A stretch of DNA of 33,054 nt from a virus. Below, piece by piece: positions 1 through 5,914 of the stretch. Numbering within the stretch: position 1 is the first letter of the stretch; each line of letters starts with the position of its first letter. Location: IMG/VR virus record IMGVR_UViG_3300025914_000033, positions 1 through 33,054 of that record; one strand, written 5' to 3'. The notes beneath the pieces are model-generated. The model did no database searches, was not told the DNA's origin, and worked only from the letters and a program-made list of their open reading frames with translations. A program made the translations under genes and the position numbers.

Positions 1-16
1 TTCCAGAACCGTAGTG

Positions 17-103
17 TCAGGAGTCCTGTTCTCCCTCTGTACTGAACAGTATCAGGTAGATCACTCCACCCCAGAGAGCCAGGAAGATCAGTGAGCCTAT
101 CAT
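17..103 (-). CDS. possible 28-aa single-helix membrane protein
   Basis: Reading the minus strand from the ATG at 103 gives 28 residues ending in TGA at 19-17. Residues 2-20 are almost entirely hydrophobic (MIGSLIFLALWGGVIYLILF), followed by a short polar tail, as in a tiny inner-membrane protein. The leader GGTAAACGATTAAGCCC is A/T-rich but has no strong ribosome site. The same amino-acid style is seen in a better supported minus-strand gene at 17753-17926. The product is too short for homology to be expected, the window edge hides its neighbours, and chance cannot be excluded. No function is assigned. Confidence 0.33.
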   Translation of the reverse strand: MIGSLIFLALWGGVIYLILFSTEGEQDS

Positions 104-211
104 GGGCTTAATCGTTTACCTAAGGTAACAGATCCATAGCAGATTATCAATACTACAGTTCTAGTAGAATGTATATACTGTTCTAAGTGATACAGATACC
201 TGTCAGAAAGA

Positions 212-307
212 CCCCGGTCAATCCTGGATATAGATAGAACCCCCGGGTACCTTCTGTGGAGATAGAAGTACCCCGGTAAAATGCTGTGTATATAGGTAAC
301 CGGGTAC
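212..307. repeat. three tandem ~30-bp imperfect repeats in a divergent intergenic region
   Basis: Units begin at 212, 241 and 271, each with CCCCGG followed by a T- and G-containing stretch and a GATAGA/ATAGGTA end; a fourth unit is cut after CGGGTACC at 307. Spacing is 29-30 bp. The rest of 104-407 holds no convincing gene, a small hairpin CACTC/GAGTG at 326-338 and a CCCCGGGG palindrome near 352. Evenly spaced G/C-rich repeats between a possible minus-strand gene and the plus-strand gene at 408 could be operator or activator sites, origin iterons, or a short repeat-coding remnant. The repeat is seen; its role is inference. Confidence 0.65.
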
Positions 308-407
308 CACCTCATTCATCACATCCACTCCATGAGTGTGCTGCGCAACCCCCCGGGGCAGGTGAAGCGTTCTAACATTCAAACATTACACTCAAAACAC
401 TAAGTCA

Positions 408-623
408 ATGAAAAATCTGAACTACATTCTGTTCTACGTGGCACTTATTCTGGCTTGCTTGTCTGTCCTATCTGCACCTACAGCGGAAGACTATACCATG
501 CATACAAGTGATACAGCTATGAACAATGTGCTTATGCTATTAATCCTTGCTGTACTCTGTATAGCAGGTGCAATCGTGTTATCGTTATCTGATGAGTCCG
601 GAAGGACGAAACAGCAACTGTAG
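408..623 (+). CDS. small two-helix membrane protein
   Basis: The 71-residue product has an N-terminal hydrophobic segment at about residues 5-24, a short polar loop containing EDYTMHTSD, a second hydrophobic segment at about 39-60 and a polar, basic-acidic tail. This fits two transmembrane helices with a loop outside the cytoplasm, or a cleaved signal followed by an anchor. The start follows an A-rich leader (CACTAAGTCA) without a Shine-Dalgarno sequence, as is usual for Bacteroidota transcript-leading genes. It is the first of about eight tiny membrane proteins in the window. I do not recognise a family. Confidence 0.62.
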   Translation: MKNLNYILFYVALILACLSVLSAPTAEDYTMHTSDTAMNNVLMLLILAVLCIAGAIVLSLSDESGRTKQQL

Positions 624-631
624 TCCAATAC

Positions 632-690
632 ACTATGGTTCTGTCATAACGTAGTATTAAAAACCTTATGGTGTACAGGTCAACCATAGT
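632..690 (+). promoter_or_regulatory. long interrupted hairpin in the leader of the 697 gene
   Basis: ACTATGGTT at 632-640 is the exact complement of AACCATAGT at 682-690. Inside it CTGT (641-644) pairs with ACAG (675-678) and CATAA (645-649) with TTATG (666-670), giving about 18 pairs with small bulges on the 3' side only. The 3' strand ends seven bases before the ATG at 697, so the folded form would hide the ribosome entry site. This is the kind of element expected for translational or self-regulation, but no regulator is visible. Confidence 0.6.
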
Positions 691-696
691 AGTATC

Positions 697-1104
697 ATGG
701 CTAAATTATCAGTTATCAAAGCAGACCAGAGAGAGGCAGCTTTAGAGGCAGCAAGCAAAGCAGGTGCCAAGACCTTGGCAGGTGGATTGAATCTTCCTGA
801 GGGAACCTATCCTTTTCAGGTTGCAGACAAGAAAGCCTTTGGCTTATTGGAAGTGGAAAGTGCTGCATCTGGCAAATGGGCTTTGCCTATCGTTGCCGGA
901 TCAATGAAGGTGAACGGTAAAACCGAAACCTTTGTATTGAGTGAAGAACCGGGTGCAAAAACACTGGTTATTCCTGATGCGTTCTATACTGCAATGCAGA
1001 ACAACGCTATCTACAACATTACTATTGGCAGCCGTAAAGGTCGCAAAGTAGTAACTGGTGTAGAACCAGCAGAAGCAGGTGCAAGCACAGAGGATGACGA
1101 CTAA
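697..1104 (+). CDS. hypothetical protein with acidic C-terminal tail
   Basis: The product has 135 residues. Residues 1-30 are rich in Lys and Ala and probably helical; residues 35-118 alternate hydrophobic and polar residues with many Gly and Val, suggesting a small beta fold; the end is a flexible acidic tail (EAGASTEDDD). A basic or beta-rich body with an acidic tail is the layout of phage single-stranded nucleic-acid-binding proteins, but I see no OB-fold signature, so this is only a possibility; an abundant early or decoration protein fits as well. It stands alone between a hairpin leader and a long structured non-coding region, which suggests separate, probably strong and regulated expression. 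Confidence 0.75.
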   Translation: MAKLSVIKADQREAALEAASKAGAKTLAGGLNLPEGTYPFQVADKKAFGLLEVESAASGKWALPIVAGSMKVNGKTETFVLSEEPGAKTLVIPDAFYTAMQNNAIYNITIGSRKGRKVVTGVEPAEAGASTEDDD

Positions 1105-1117
1105 ATCTCAGTCTTGT

Positions 1118-1364
1118 AGGGGTAGGTGATGTACTCACCTATTCCCTATCTTGTTGATAGACAGCGTTGTAGCAGCATCGATGATGTAGTGGATGAGTGG
1201 TCCTGGTGGCCAGCCTCTCCGAGGCCTTCCTAACCTATCTTGACCTTGCTTACAATCCTGATCAGGAGTCAGATACCTAACTACAGTCGTATCTACCTTA
1301 CTAAAGTACTACGTTAGATCAGCACTGATTACAGCTTATAAGCATCCACTGGGATAAGCTACAA
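1118..1364 (+). ncRNA. candidate multi-helix structured RNA
   Basis: This 333-nt gene-free stretch (1105-1437) holds a strong hairpin AGGGG-TAGGTGA/TCACCTA-TTCCCT (1118-1147) and a closed domain. TTGTAGC (1167-1173) pairs with GCTACAA (1358-1364), and inside it AGTGGATG (1188-1195) with CATCCACT (1343-1350). Enclosed hairpins are CTGG/CCAG (1203-1213), GCCTC/GAGGC (1213-1225), the palindrome TCCTGATCAGGA (1256-1267) and AGATAC/GTATCT (1271-1294). Nested long-range helices enclosing several local arms are hard to explain by chance. It has no start-to-stop reading frame of note. The strand is inferred from flanking genes. The family is unknown. Confidence 0.5.
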
Positions 1365-1368
1365 GCTA

Positions 1369-1376
1369 TATCTTTG
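1369..1376 (+). promoter_or_regulatory. Bacteroidota-type promoter -7 element
   Basis: TATCTTTG matches the TAnnTTTG -7 consensus of the Bacteroidota primary sigma factor exactly. It lies just 3' of the structured region and about 60 bases before the ATG at 1438, so it could start the 1438-2959 gene string. No clear -33 TTG element is present at the expected distance. Confidence 0.5.
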
Positions 1377-1437
1377 TACCTAGATACCAGAACTGGAGAG
1401 ACATAACAGACCATTAACCTTAAATCTTAAACACATA

Positions 1438-1734
1438 ATGGAAACATCAAAACCTTGGGATATAGCTAAAGAAGCTGTCACCCAGATTACAGCCTGGCTT
1501 GAAACTACTCAGGGAGGAGCATATGAGTTCACAGATGAACAGAAGCATCAGATGACTACACAACTTCACCCATATATTCGTAATCATGGCTATGCCGAGT
1601 ATCAGAGAGCACAGCAGGAAGTAACCAATGAGATACTAATTAAGCTTATCCGTAACTTAGGGCCTAAGCAGGTAGACTCCATTGTATCCTGTCTGAGTAT
1701 GGAGATACATACTGATAACTCCATTAACCACTAA
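1438..1734 (+). CDS. hypothetical small helical protein
   Basis: The product is 98 residues and looks almost wholly alpha-helical, with amphipathic segments at about 8-20, 31-60 and 62-90. There is no signal peptide, membrane segment or Cys motif. The start at 1438 follows the leader TTAAATCTTAAACACATA, an A/T-rich Bacteroidota-style entry site. It is the first gene after the promoter element at 1369 and heads a run of small overlapping genes. I do not recognise the family; a small regulator or host-inhibitory protein would fit its place but nothing in the sequence proves that. Confidence 0.68.
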   Translation: METSKPWDIAKEAVTQITAWLETTQGGAYEFTDEQKHQMTTQLHPYIRNHGYAEYQRAQQEVTNEILIKLIRNLGPKQVDSIVSCLSMEIHTDNSINH

Positions 1735-1752
1735 AACATAGGAGATAACATC

Positions 1753-2025
1753 ATGAAATTCCCAGAATCTTTTGAAGAAAGAGTACATCCTGTAGTTCCA
1801 GGGGCTACACAATGGTTATACTTTATACCAGACAATCATCCAAATCCAGAGCTTATAGCTGGACAAACTATTATTTCAATAGTTGGAGGAGGACACGGTT
1901 TACATGGTGATGGTGTAGATACATTTGAGATGTGGGATTTTAGAGAAGATAACCCACATGGCTATCTTACAGCTGAAGAGATTAATCAACATTTACAGGA
2001 CCATCCACTAATCGATAAGCCATGA
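1753..2025 (+). CDS. hypothetical acidic protein
   Basis: The product is 90 residues, acidic and rich in Gly, His and Pro. The middle reads IISIVGGGHGLHGDG (residues 40-54), then TFEMWDF. It resembles a small beta-sandwich or enzyme-accessory fold, but no catalytic pattern can be named. The start follows GGAGATAACATC, with a weak GGAG. Its TGA overlaps the next ATG in an ATGA junction (2022-2025), so it is translationally coupled to the membrane protein that follows. Family not recognised. Confidence 0.66.
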   Translation: MKFPESFEERVHPVVPGATQWLYFIPDNHPNPELIAGQTIISIVGGGHGLHGDGVDTFEMWDFREDNPHGYLTAEEINQHLQDHPLIDKP

Positions 2026-2201
2026 CACAATACCACCTAATCAACGCAGTAATACTCTTATTCGCAGTAGCTATGTCACAGGTCAGCCTGGATATGATGA
2101 TCAATGACAAAGCAATGAAAACTAGATATGTACTCCTCGTAGTCATGCTAACAGCTGTATGCTGGGCTGCATTCTATTACTTCTCAACACTAAAGACATG
2201 A
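2022..2201 (+). CDS. small two-helix membrane protein
   Basis: The 59-residue product has hydrophobic segments at about residues 6-20 and 37-53, separated by a polar loop with DMMINDKAMKTR, and ends in STLKT. Positive charges before the second helix suggest both ends face the same side. It is joined by ATGA overlaps to genes on both sides (2022-2025 and 2198-2201), which strongly supports it despite its size. Function unknown; it is one of a series of tiny membrane proteins in the left third of the window. Confidence 0.68.
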   Translation: MTQYHLINAVILLFAVAMSQVSLDMMINDKAMKTRYVLLVVMLTAVCWAAFYYFSTLKT

Positions 2202-2419
2202 GACCAACCATATTAATGATAACTGCGGCCTTATTAGTCCAGGCCCAGGCAGGTTCTGAACTATTCTCTAATGATATGGAGCAACGAGCTTTAGATAAAT
2301 GGGAGAAGAGTAAGTCATTGCCCCGTAAGCAGAAGAAGCGTATGCGTAAGGATGCATTGCTAGACTATGCATTTGCTACTTTCGCCAGAGAGTATTCAAG
2401 CAACTTATTTAACTCCTAA
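2198..2419 (+). CDS. small secreted or periplasmic protein with signal peptide
   Basis: I take the ATG at 2198, which overlaps the previous stop, and not the upstream in-frame ATG at 2159 that lies inside the preceding gene. The 73-residue product begins with a short basic and hydrophobic stretch ending in VQAQA-G, which fits a signal peptide cut after residue 18. The mature part is highly charged, with a Lys/Arg-rich middle (PRKQKKRMRKD, about 46-56), and looks helical. A phage-made periplasmic or envelope-acting peptide is plausible. No family is recognised. Confidence 0.66.
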   Translation: MRPTILMITAALLVQAQAGSELFSNDMEQRALDKWEKSKSLPRKQKKRMRKDALLDYAFATFAREYSSNLFNS

Positions 2420-2423
2420 AGAC

Positions 2424-2669
2424 ATGAGAGCACAATTCAACTTTAACTCACGGGGAGACACAGTATGCCCCATCTGTGGTAAGGGCACACCAGAGCCTGC
2501 GATACTGGTACCGATCAATACAGAAGGAGCTACTCCCAGTAGCACTGTAGAAGCAGTACAGATACACGTAGAGTGTATCCTGCACAGTATAGAATACCTC
2601 AGGCTGGAGAGTGGCTGTGTGATCATAGCTGTTTGTGACCATCTGGTAAGAAAGGAGAGAAAATTATGA
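2424..2669 (+). CDS. small Cys-rich, probably zinc-binding protein
   Basis: I use the ATG at 2424, after the leader CTCCTAAAGAC; the earlier ATG at 2367 would run through the previous gene. The 81-residue protein has CPIC at about residues 15-18, an HVEC at about 48-51, and further Cys residues near 63 and 69. The first two pairs look like a treble-clef or zinc-ribbon-like site. It is coupled to the next gene by an ATGA junction (2666-2669). Small zinc-binding proteins are common among phage early genes, but no specific function can be given. Confidence 0.66.
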   Translation: MRAQFNFNSRGDTVCPICGKGTPEPAILVPINTEGATPSSTVEAVQIHVECILHSIEYLRLESGCVIIAVCDHLVRKERKL

Positions 2670-2959
2670 TGGTACAGAAATTACTAGGTAAGTACTTAGG
2701 CTTTCCAGACTGTTGCATTAAGTTCTTTACAGAGAGTTCAATAAATACAGTTAGAGAGAATCACGATGTAGCTGATGGTGGTTATGTTCCTTGTAATGCT
2801 TGTGCAGAGCGTATACGAGCGGGTGAGATTAAACTGGAAGAGCTAGTAGGTAGCTCTAATCCCAGGTTAACTGAGCACCCATTCTCTACCAATATTGAAT
2901 GGTTTCAGGACCCTGGCTTCATAGCTTATATACAGGAACATGGTTATATTCTAGCCTAA
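2666..2959 (+). CDS. hypothetical protein with GFPDCC and CNAC motifs
   Basis: The product is 97 residues. An LGFPDCCIKFF motif at residues 11-21 is followed by YVPCNACAERI at about 40-50. A Gly-aromatic-Pro-x-Cys-Cys pattern with a later CxxC occurs in several uncharacterised phage and archaeal protein families and suggests a metal site. A GGAGAG lies 8-13 bases before the start, inside the previous gene. The N-terminal Met-Met leaves a one-codon ambiguity (2666 or 2669). It ends this coupled set; 31 bases of A/T-rich leader follow. Confidence 0.68.
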   Translation: MMVQKLLGKYLGFPDCCIKFFTESSINTVRENHDVADGGYVPCNACAERIRAGEIKLEELVGSSNPRLTEHPFSTNIEWFQDPGFIAYIQEHGYILA

Positions 2960-2990
2960 GATTATTAACTTTACTCTAAAACTTATAGCT

Positions 2991-3218
2991 ATGTATCACA
3001 ATTCGATAATGGAACAGCTCCGTAAGTCAGGAAGACTGGAGGCTGAGCATAAGAATATTACAGTAACAGTATGCTGCGGAGATCCTGTACTGGTCTATAC
3101 AGACCCGGAACTAAAGCTCTCAGGGCATCTGCACTGCATAGACGAGAAAGGAATAAACACAGTTAAAGACCAGCTGGATGTAGAACTGTTCCAGCGGGTA
3201 TATAGTTTAGTCAGTTAG
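2991..3218 (+). CDS. hypothetical protein
   Basis: The 75-residue product begins with a short helix (residues 5-20, SIMEQLRKSGRLEAE) and continues with a beta-rich part containing VTVCCGDPVLVY at about 25-36 and a GHLHCID at about 45-51. The leader CTCTAAAACTTATAGCT is A/T-rich. Its stop lies two bases before a perfect 12-bp inverted repeat that opens a structured RNA candidate. Family not recognised. Confidence 0.62.
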   Translation: MYHNSIMEQLRKSGRLEAEHKNITVTVCCGDPVLVYTDPELKLSGHLHCIDEKGINTVKDQLDVELFQRVYSLVS

Positions 3219-3219
3219 T

Positions 3220-3432
3220 ACGCTCTGGGAGAAATCTCTTACTGGGTTGGCCCATACAGTTGGGTATAGAGGAATAGATAACCATCTCTCAGTATTGCTC
3301 CCAGAGCGTTTTAAGAACTTTCACTTAGGTGATAGGGCTGTAGTTAAAAGAGCACGATTAGCAATGATAGTCGGATATAGACTTTATCAAGCCCTCCGTA
3401 TATCCAGCAGGGAGAATCATTGTAGCTACAGC
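3220..3432 (+). ncRNA. candidate structured RNA with nested helices and pseudoknot
   Basis: Two domains are seen. First, ACGCTCTGGGAG (3220-3231) is the exact complement of CTCCCAGAGCGT (3298-3309), closing a 66-nt insert with its own TGGG/CCCA hairpin. Second, three perfect 7-bp helices nest: GCTGTAG/CTACAGC (3337-3343 with 3426-3432), CAATGAT/ATCATTG (3362-3368 with 3416-3422) and GGATATA/TATATCC (3373-3379 with 3399-3405). CCCT in the innermost loop (3392-3395) can pair with AGGG (3409-3412) outside it, an H-type pseudoknot. A TTG-started frame across this stretch (3247-3456) looks non-coding. The class is unknown. Confidence 0.6.
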
Positions 3433-3474
3433 TTAAACCAACATCTGCAAATCTAAAGTAGCAGAGTGAATCAC

Positions 3475-3600
3475 ATGAAAAGAACAACTTACACACGTCA
3501 GCCGGTCATACCACAGGGATGGACAGGCCGGGACTTTAACAACTGGGCTAAGTATATCGATACGCAGGTCAGGAAGTTATTATTCAAGAAACAGAATTGA
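3475..3600 (+). CDS. 41-aa basic peptide
   Basis: An ATG at 3475 opens a 41-residue frame ending in TGA at 3598. The product is strongly basic (about ten Lys/Arg) and aromatic, with PQGWTGRDFNNWAKYID in the middle and a KLLFKKQN end. The leader carries ATCTAAAGTAGCAGAGTGAATCAC with no clear ribosome site. The composition (Trp-Gly, Asn-Trp, amphipathic C-terminal helix) looks like a genuine small phage peptide rather than random translation. It could bind nucleic acid; this is inference only. Confidence 0.5.
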   Translation: MKRTTYTRQPVIPQGWTGRDFNNWAKYIDTQVRKLLFKKQN

Positions 3601-3624
3601 TTAACCCTTAAAAACTCTAGAACA

Positions 3625-4080
3625 ATGAATACATTTGAAACTATTTGCCAGCTAGTCGGAGTACTATTGCTGGTAGCTGCTCTGGCCAGTATACTGGTTG
3701 TAGTATTGAAGCCAGCAAGGGGCCTGCTTGGCCTCCTCTTGGTTCTAACCTTTGGGCTTACCAGCTGTAGTGGCCATATCTGTGCAGGAAAAGACTGTGG
3801 TGTTTATAAAGAACATGATACAGGTACCTATTACCGTTACAGAGCTATTAACCTGAGAACAGGGCATATTCAGCTCGCCAAGATAGATACAGTCTGGGAT
3901 GTTTACCAGGCTGTAGATACCGTATTCCTGGACAAGACGGGCTTTATTGCTGCAACTAAGGATAAAATAGCAGATACTGTGAAGCTCGGAATATGTATAG
4001 GAACTGTAACTTTGCAGGATGATACACTGATACTAAAGTCTAGTAAGTTAACTCCAGGAGATCTGGGCACTGCTGACTAA
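3625..4080 (+). CDS. membrane-anchored protein with a lipobox-like second segment
   Basis: The product is 151 residues. A first hydrophobic segment covers about residues 8-28; a second covers 33-46 and ends in LTSCSGHIC. LTSC fits a lipobox, but it sits unusually far from the start, after a first helix. The rest (50-151) is a polar, beta-rich soluble domain with the repeated pattern DTVWDVYQAVDTVFLD. The leader TTAAAAACTCTAGAACA is typical of this phage. Either a two-helix membrane protein with an outer-side domain, or a lipoprotein started further downstream, would fit. Family unknown. It is followed at once by the 4083-4426 structured RNA candidate. Confidence 0.64.
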   Translation: MNTFETICQLVGVLLLVAALASILVVVLKPARGLLGLLLVLTFGLTSCSGHICAGKDCGVYKEHDTGTYYRYRAINLRTGHIQLAKIDTVWDVYQAVDTVFLDKTGFIAATKDKIADTVKLGICIGTVTLQDDTLILKSSKLTPGDLGTAD

Positions 4081-4082
4081 TC

Positions 4083-4426
4083 TATACGCCTGTCTCTGGC
4101 TACTGAAGTCCCTGCTGGAAAGCCTAGGAAAACGAGCACACCTGTATACCAGGGCAGACGTATAAAGACATTGGGGATTAGGGAGGCAATATACCGGTTC
4201 CATCTCGGCTTACGTTAGTAGGCAATAACAGACGTAATGGACTGTTGTCCCCAAACTTATTAGATAACCTTCCAGAACTCAGACAAGCGGTGCTGAGCAA
4301 AGCTGGAGGTTATCTTCTCACATTACTCTATGAGTCCGCAGTAATAAAAGGCAAGAGTAATAGCTGTATGAGAGGGTAGCTCTGTCAAGGTCTCACCACC
4401 AAGATGGGAGTCAAGCTACTCTTCTC
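4083..4426 (+). ncRNA. candidate large multi-arm structured RNA
   Basis: Five consecutive arms fill this gene-free stretch. Arm 1: TATACG/CGTATA plus CTG/CAG and CTCTGG/CCAGGG (4083-4099 with 4149-4164). Arm 2: TTGGGGA/TCCCCAA (4171-4177 with 4248-4254) enclosing TTACGT/ACGTAA (4210-4215 with 4232-4237). Arm 3: GATAACCT/AGGTTATC and CCAG/CTGG (4263-4275 with 4303-4314) with CTCAG/CTGAG inside. Arm 4: ATTACTCT/AGAGTAAT (4322-4329 with 4354-4361). Arm 5: GTAGCT/AGCTAC (4376-4381 with 4414-4419), extendable. All closing helices are perfect or nearly so. No frame of note is open. The layout recalls the size class of large phage RNAs such as GOLLD and ROOL, but I cannot match it to either. Confidence 0.62.
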
Positions 4427-4461
4427 TACAGTTCTAGTCTATAACCTTAAACTTTAAAATC

Positions 4462-4569
4462 ATGGAAAAGAATGACAAATCTTCTGAAAACATAGCAGCA
4501 GCCATACTAATAGGACTGTTCTGCTTAGCAGTGCCAGCTCTCTGGCTAATCATCTATATAGTATTTTGA
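4462..4569 (+). CDS. 35-aa single-helix membrane peptide
   Basis: The ATG at 4462 follows ACCTTAAACTTTAAAATC, a strong A/T-rich leader. The 35 residues begin with a charged stretch MEKNDKSSEN and continue with a single hydrophobic helix from residue 11 to the end (LIGLFCLAVPALWLIIYIVF). It ends two bases before the start of the next gene. A holin-like or regulatory membrane micropeptide would look like this, but nothing identifies a function. Confidence 0.52.
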   Translation: MEKNDKSSENIAAAILIGLFCLAVPALWLIIYIVF

Positions 4570-4571
4570 GC

Positions 4572-5015
4572 ATGGAAAAGAAAATCGTAATGAGAAGCGA
4601 CAATCCCGAATGTGATTGGCCTGAAGACTTTGAACATGAAAATGGTAATTACATATGTCAGTGCTATAAATGTGGTAAAACGTTTCATGGACATAAACGG
4701 CGCGTAAAATGTAAAATTTGTGCAAATGACAGCGAGTCCCCACTAGTAACAGGCACGGCAGAGGAATTTAAGTCGTTTGGAGAATTATGCAATGAAGCAT
4801 TCGGTTTCAAGGTTTGGCATGACATTGAATTTTATACGTATGAGGAATGCGCAAGAAATTATGCAGAGAGAGCAGTTAAAGCTCTAACATCCACCCAATC
4901 CACCACCATAGAAAGGTTGACTAAAGCGCTGGAAGAGATAGTACATTTAAAAGACCCATATACGGGCCACTATAAAAGAATTGCTCGCCAAGCCTTAGCA
5001 AATATTAAAAAGTAG
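4572..5015 (+). CDS. phage protein with N-terminal zinc ribbon
   Basis: The product is 147 residues from the ATG at 4572; a TTG at 4566 would add only two residues. CQCYKCGKTFHGHKRRVKCKIC (about residues 28-49) holds two CxxC knuckles around a basic GHKRR loop, a compact zinc ribbon. The second half carries a helical region with YEECARNYAERAVKAL and an end rich in Lys and Ala. Similar zinc-ribbon plus helix proteins are widespread, uncharacterised accessory genes of tailed phages. The codon use is more A/T-rich than in the replication genes, so it may be a recent arrival. Confidence 0.72.
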   Translation: MEKKIVMRSDNPECDWPEDFEHENGNYICQCYKCGKTFHGHKRRVKCKICANDSESPLVTGTAEEFKSFGELCNEAFGFKVWHDIEFYTYEECARNYAERAVKALTSTQSTTIERLTKALEEIVHLKDPYTGHYKRIARQALANIKK

Positions 5016-5022
5016 AAAGACC

Positions 5023-5232
5023 ATGAGCACAATATTAATTGCTACCTTAATCGTATCAGTACTGTTCGTTAGCCTAGCTATCGAACTACTGATCTACGGT
5101 TTCCTTACAGCCAAATCTCCCAGGGAATTCTTCCAGGAGACGACCAGGCTTGGAGCCGTATTCGTAATAGCTACTGTACTCATCATGTCAGCAGCCATTC
5201 TATCGCTCATTAATATTTACATCCCGTTATGA
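5023..5232 (+). CDS. small two-helix membrane protein
   Basis: The product is 69 residues. Hydrophobic segments cover about residues 4-29 and 44-66, with a polar loop between (TAKSPREFFQETTRLG) that carries the basic residues and so probably faces the cytoplasm. It overlaps the next gene in an ATGA junction (5229-5232). Only seven bases separate it from the zinc-ribbon gene, so the three genes from 4462 to 5232 are probably one transcript. Family unknown. Confidence 0.65.
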   Translation: MSTILIATLIVSVLFVSLAIELLIYGFLTAKSPREFFQETTRLGAVFVIATVLIMSAAILSLINIYIPL

Positions 5233-5672
5233 AATTAGTAACTTTGAAAGAACTGAAATCAGGAGATACATTTCGTTACCAGAATTCTGATGAGCAAGAC
5301 TGGCATACTGTATCTGCTGTAGATGAGGACAGGTTATATTATCCTGGCAATATAGCTCAGAGTAACCACAGGTCAGATAATGTACTGGTGATACTGAAAG
5401 AAGAGAGTCCAGAACCAGAGGAAAGAATCCCTGGGAGCATCGATATAGAAACTACTGGACCTGGAGATAAAGTCCGGATAATAACTAAGAACGGTGAACC
5501 CTGGAATGGCTATGATACAGATAAAGAGATGGTTAAAAAGTATCTGGATTTAAAGGCTGAGTATACTATCAGTAAAGTAGATATCCATAGCTGGGTTACT
5601 TATGTTAGCCTCGTAGAAGTACCAGACAGAGTATTTAACTCAGTTAGTTTCTACCTGAGTTCTAGACTCTAA
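5229..5672 (+). CDS. hypothetical acidic protein
   Basis: The product is 147 residues. Residues 1-55 look like a small beta-barrel (VTLKELKSGDTFRY, WHTVSAVDEDRLYY), a pattern seen in short phage domains that carry a conserved LKxGDxF turn. Residues 60-75 are an acidic linker (EESPEPEERIPG). Residues 76-147 form a second beta-rich part (GDKVRIITKNGEPW, YTISKVDIHSW). No catalytic motif can be seen. It is coupled to the preceding membrane protein and is the last gene before the structured RNA and tmRNA region. Confidence 0.68.
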   Translation: MKLVTLKELKSGDTFRYQNSDEQDWHTVSAVDEDRLYYPGNIAQSNHRSDNVLVILKEESPEPEERIPGSIDIETTGPGDKVRIITKNGEPWNGYDTDKEMVKKYLDLKAEYTISKVDIHSWVTYVSLVEVPDRVFNSVSFYLSSRL

Positions 5673-5680
5673 GCTATATC

Positions 5681-5908
5681 AGCGTATGGGGTTGCAGGAG
5701 AACTGCAGACGGGCGAAATTGGTTAATCAATCGTGATTGTTAATGTGCTTAGGCATGGCCTTAGGGAACAAAGCTGATTATTTAAAGACGCTGCATGCGC
5801 TATCCAGTAAGCTTCTGGCGTGACCCAACACAGTACATAATGGGAAACTAGTCAGCCCGTGGGCGACACTACCTGACTGACTCATATCGGCCTGAGTATA
5901 ACTGGCCG
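5681..5908 (+). ncRNA. structured RNA candidate directly upstream of tmRNA
   Basis: This stretch between the 5672 stop and the tmRNA 5' end holds no gene. AGCGTATG (5681-5688) pairs with CATGCGCT (5794-5801, one G-T pair) and encloses hairpins TGCAG/CTGCA (5693-5707), TTAATCAAT/ATTGTTAA (5723-5743) and AGGC/GCCT (5751-5761). AGTCAG/CTGACT (5850-5878) and CGGCC/GGCCG (5888-5908) follow. No TAnnTTTG promoter is visible, so it may be the 5' part of a longer tmRNA precursor or a separate RNA processed from it. Confidence 0.42.
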
Positions 5909-5914
5909 TACCTT

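Noticed and set aside
212-307. CRISPR array
   Set aside because: The units are adjacent with no unique spacers, and no cas gene is present.
100-315. Minus-strand frame of 71 codons that meets the 103 start in an ATGA junction
   Set aside because: It spans the 30-bp tandem repeats, and its amino-acid pattern is just the translation of the repeats; no ribosome site or membrane or domain pattern. A coincidence is more likely, though a real gene is not excluded.
3247-3456. Plus-strand frame of 69 codons with TTG start
   Set aside because: It has a rare start, no ribosome site, and covers nested perfect helices of an RNA candidate.
1118-5908. Further group I or group II introns as explanation of the structured regions
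   Set aside because: I found no P7-type GACTA/TAGTC pair with a fitting core, no domain V-like hairpin, and the flanking genes are complete, so nothing is interrupted.
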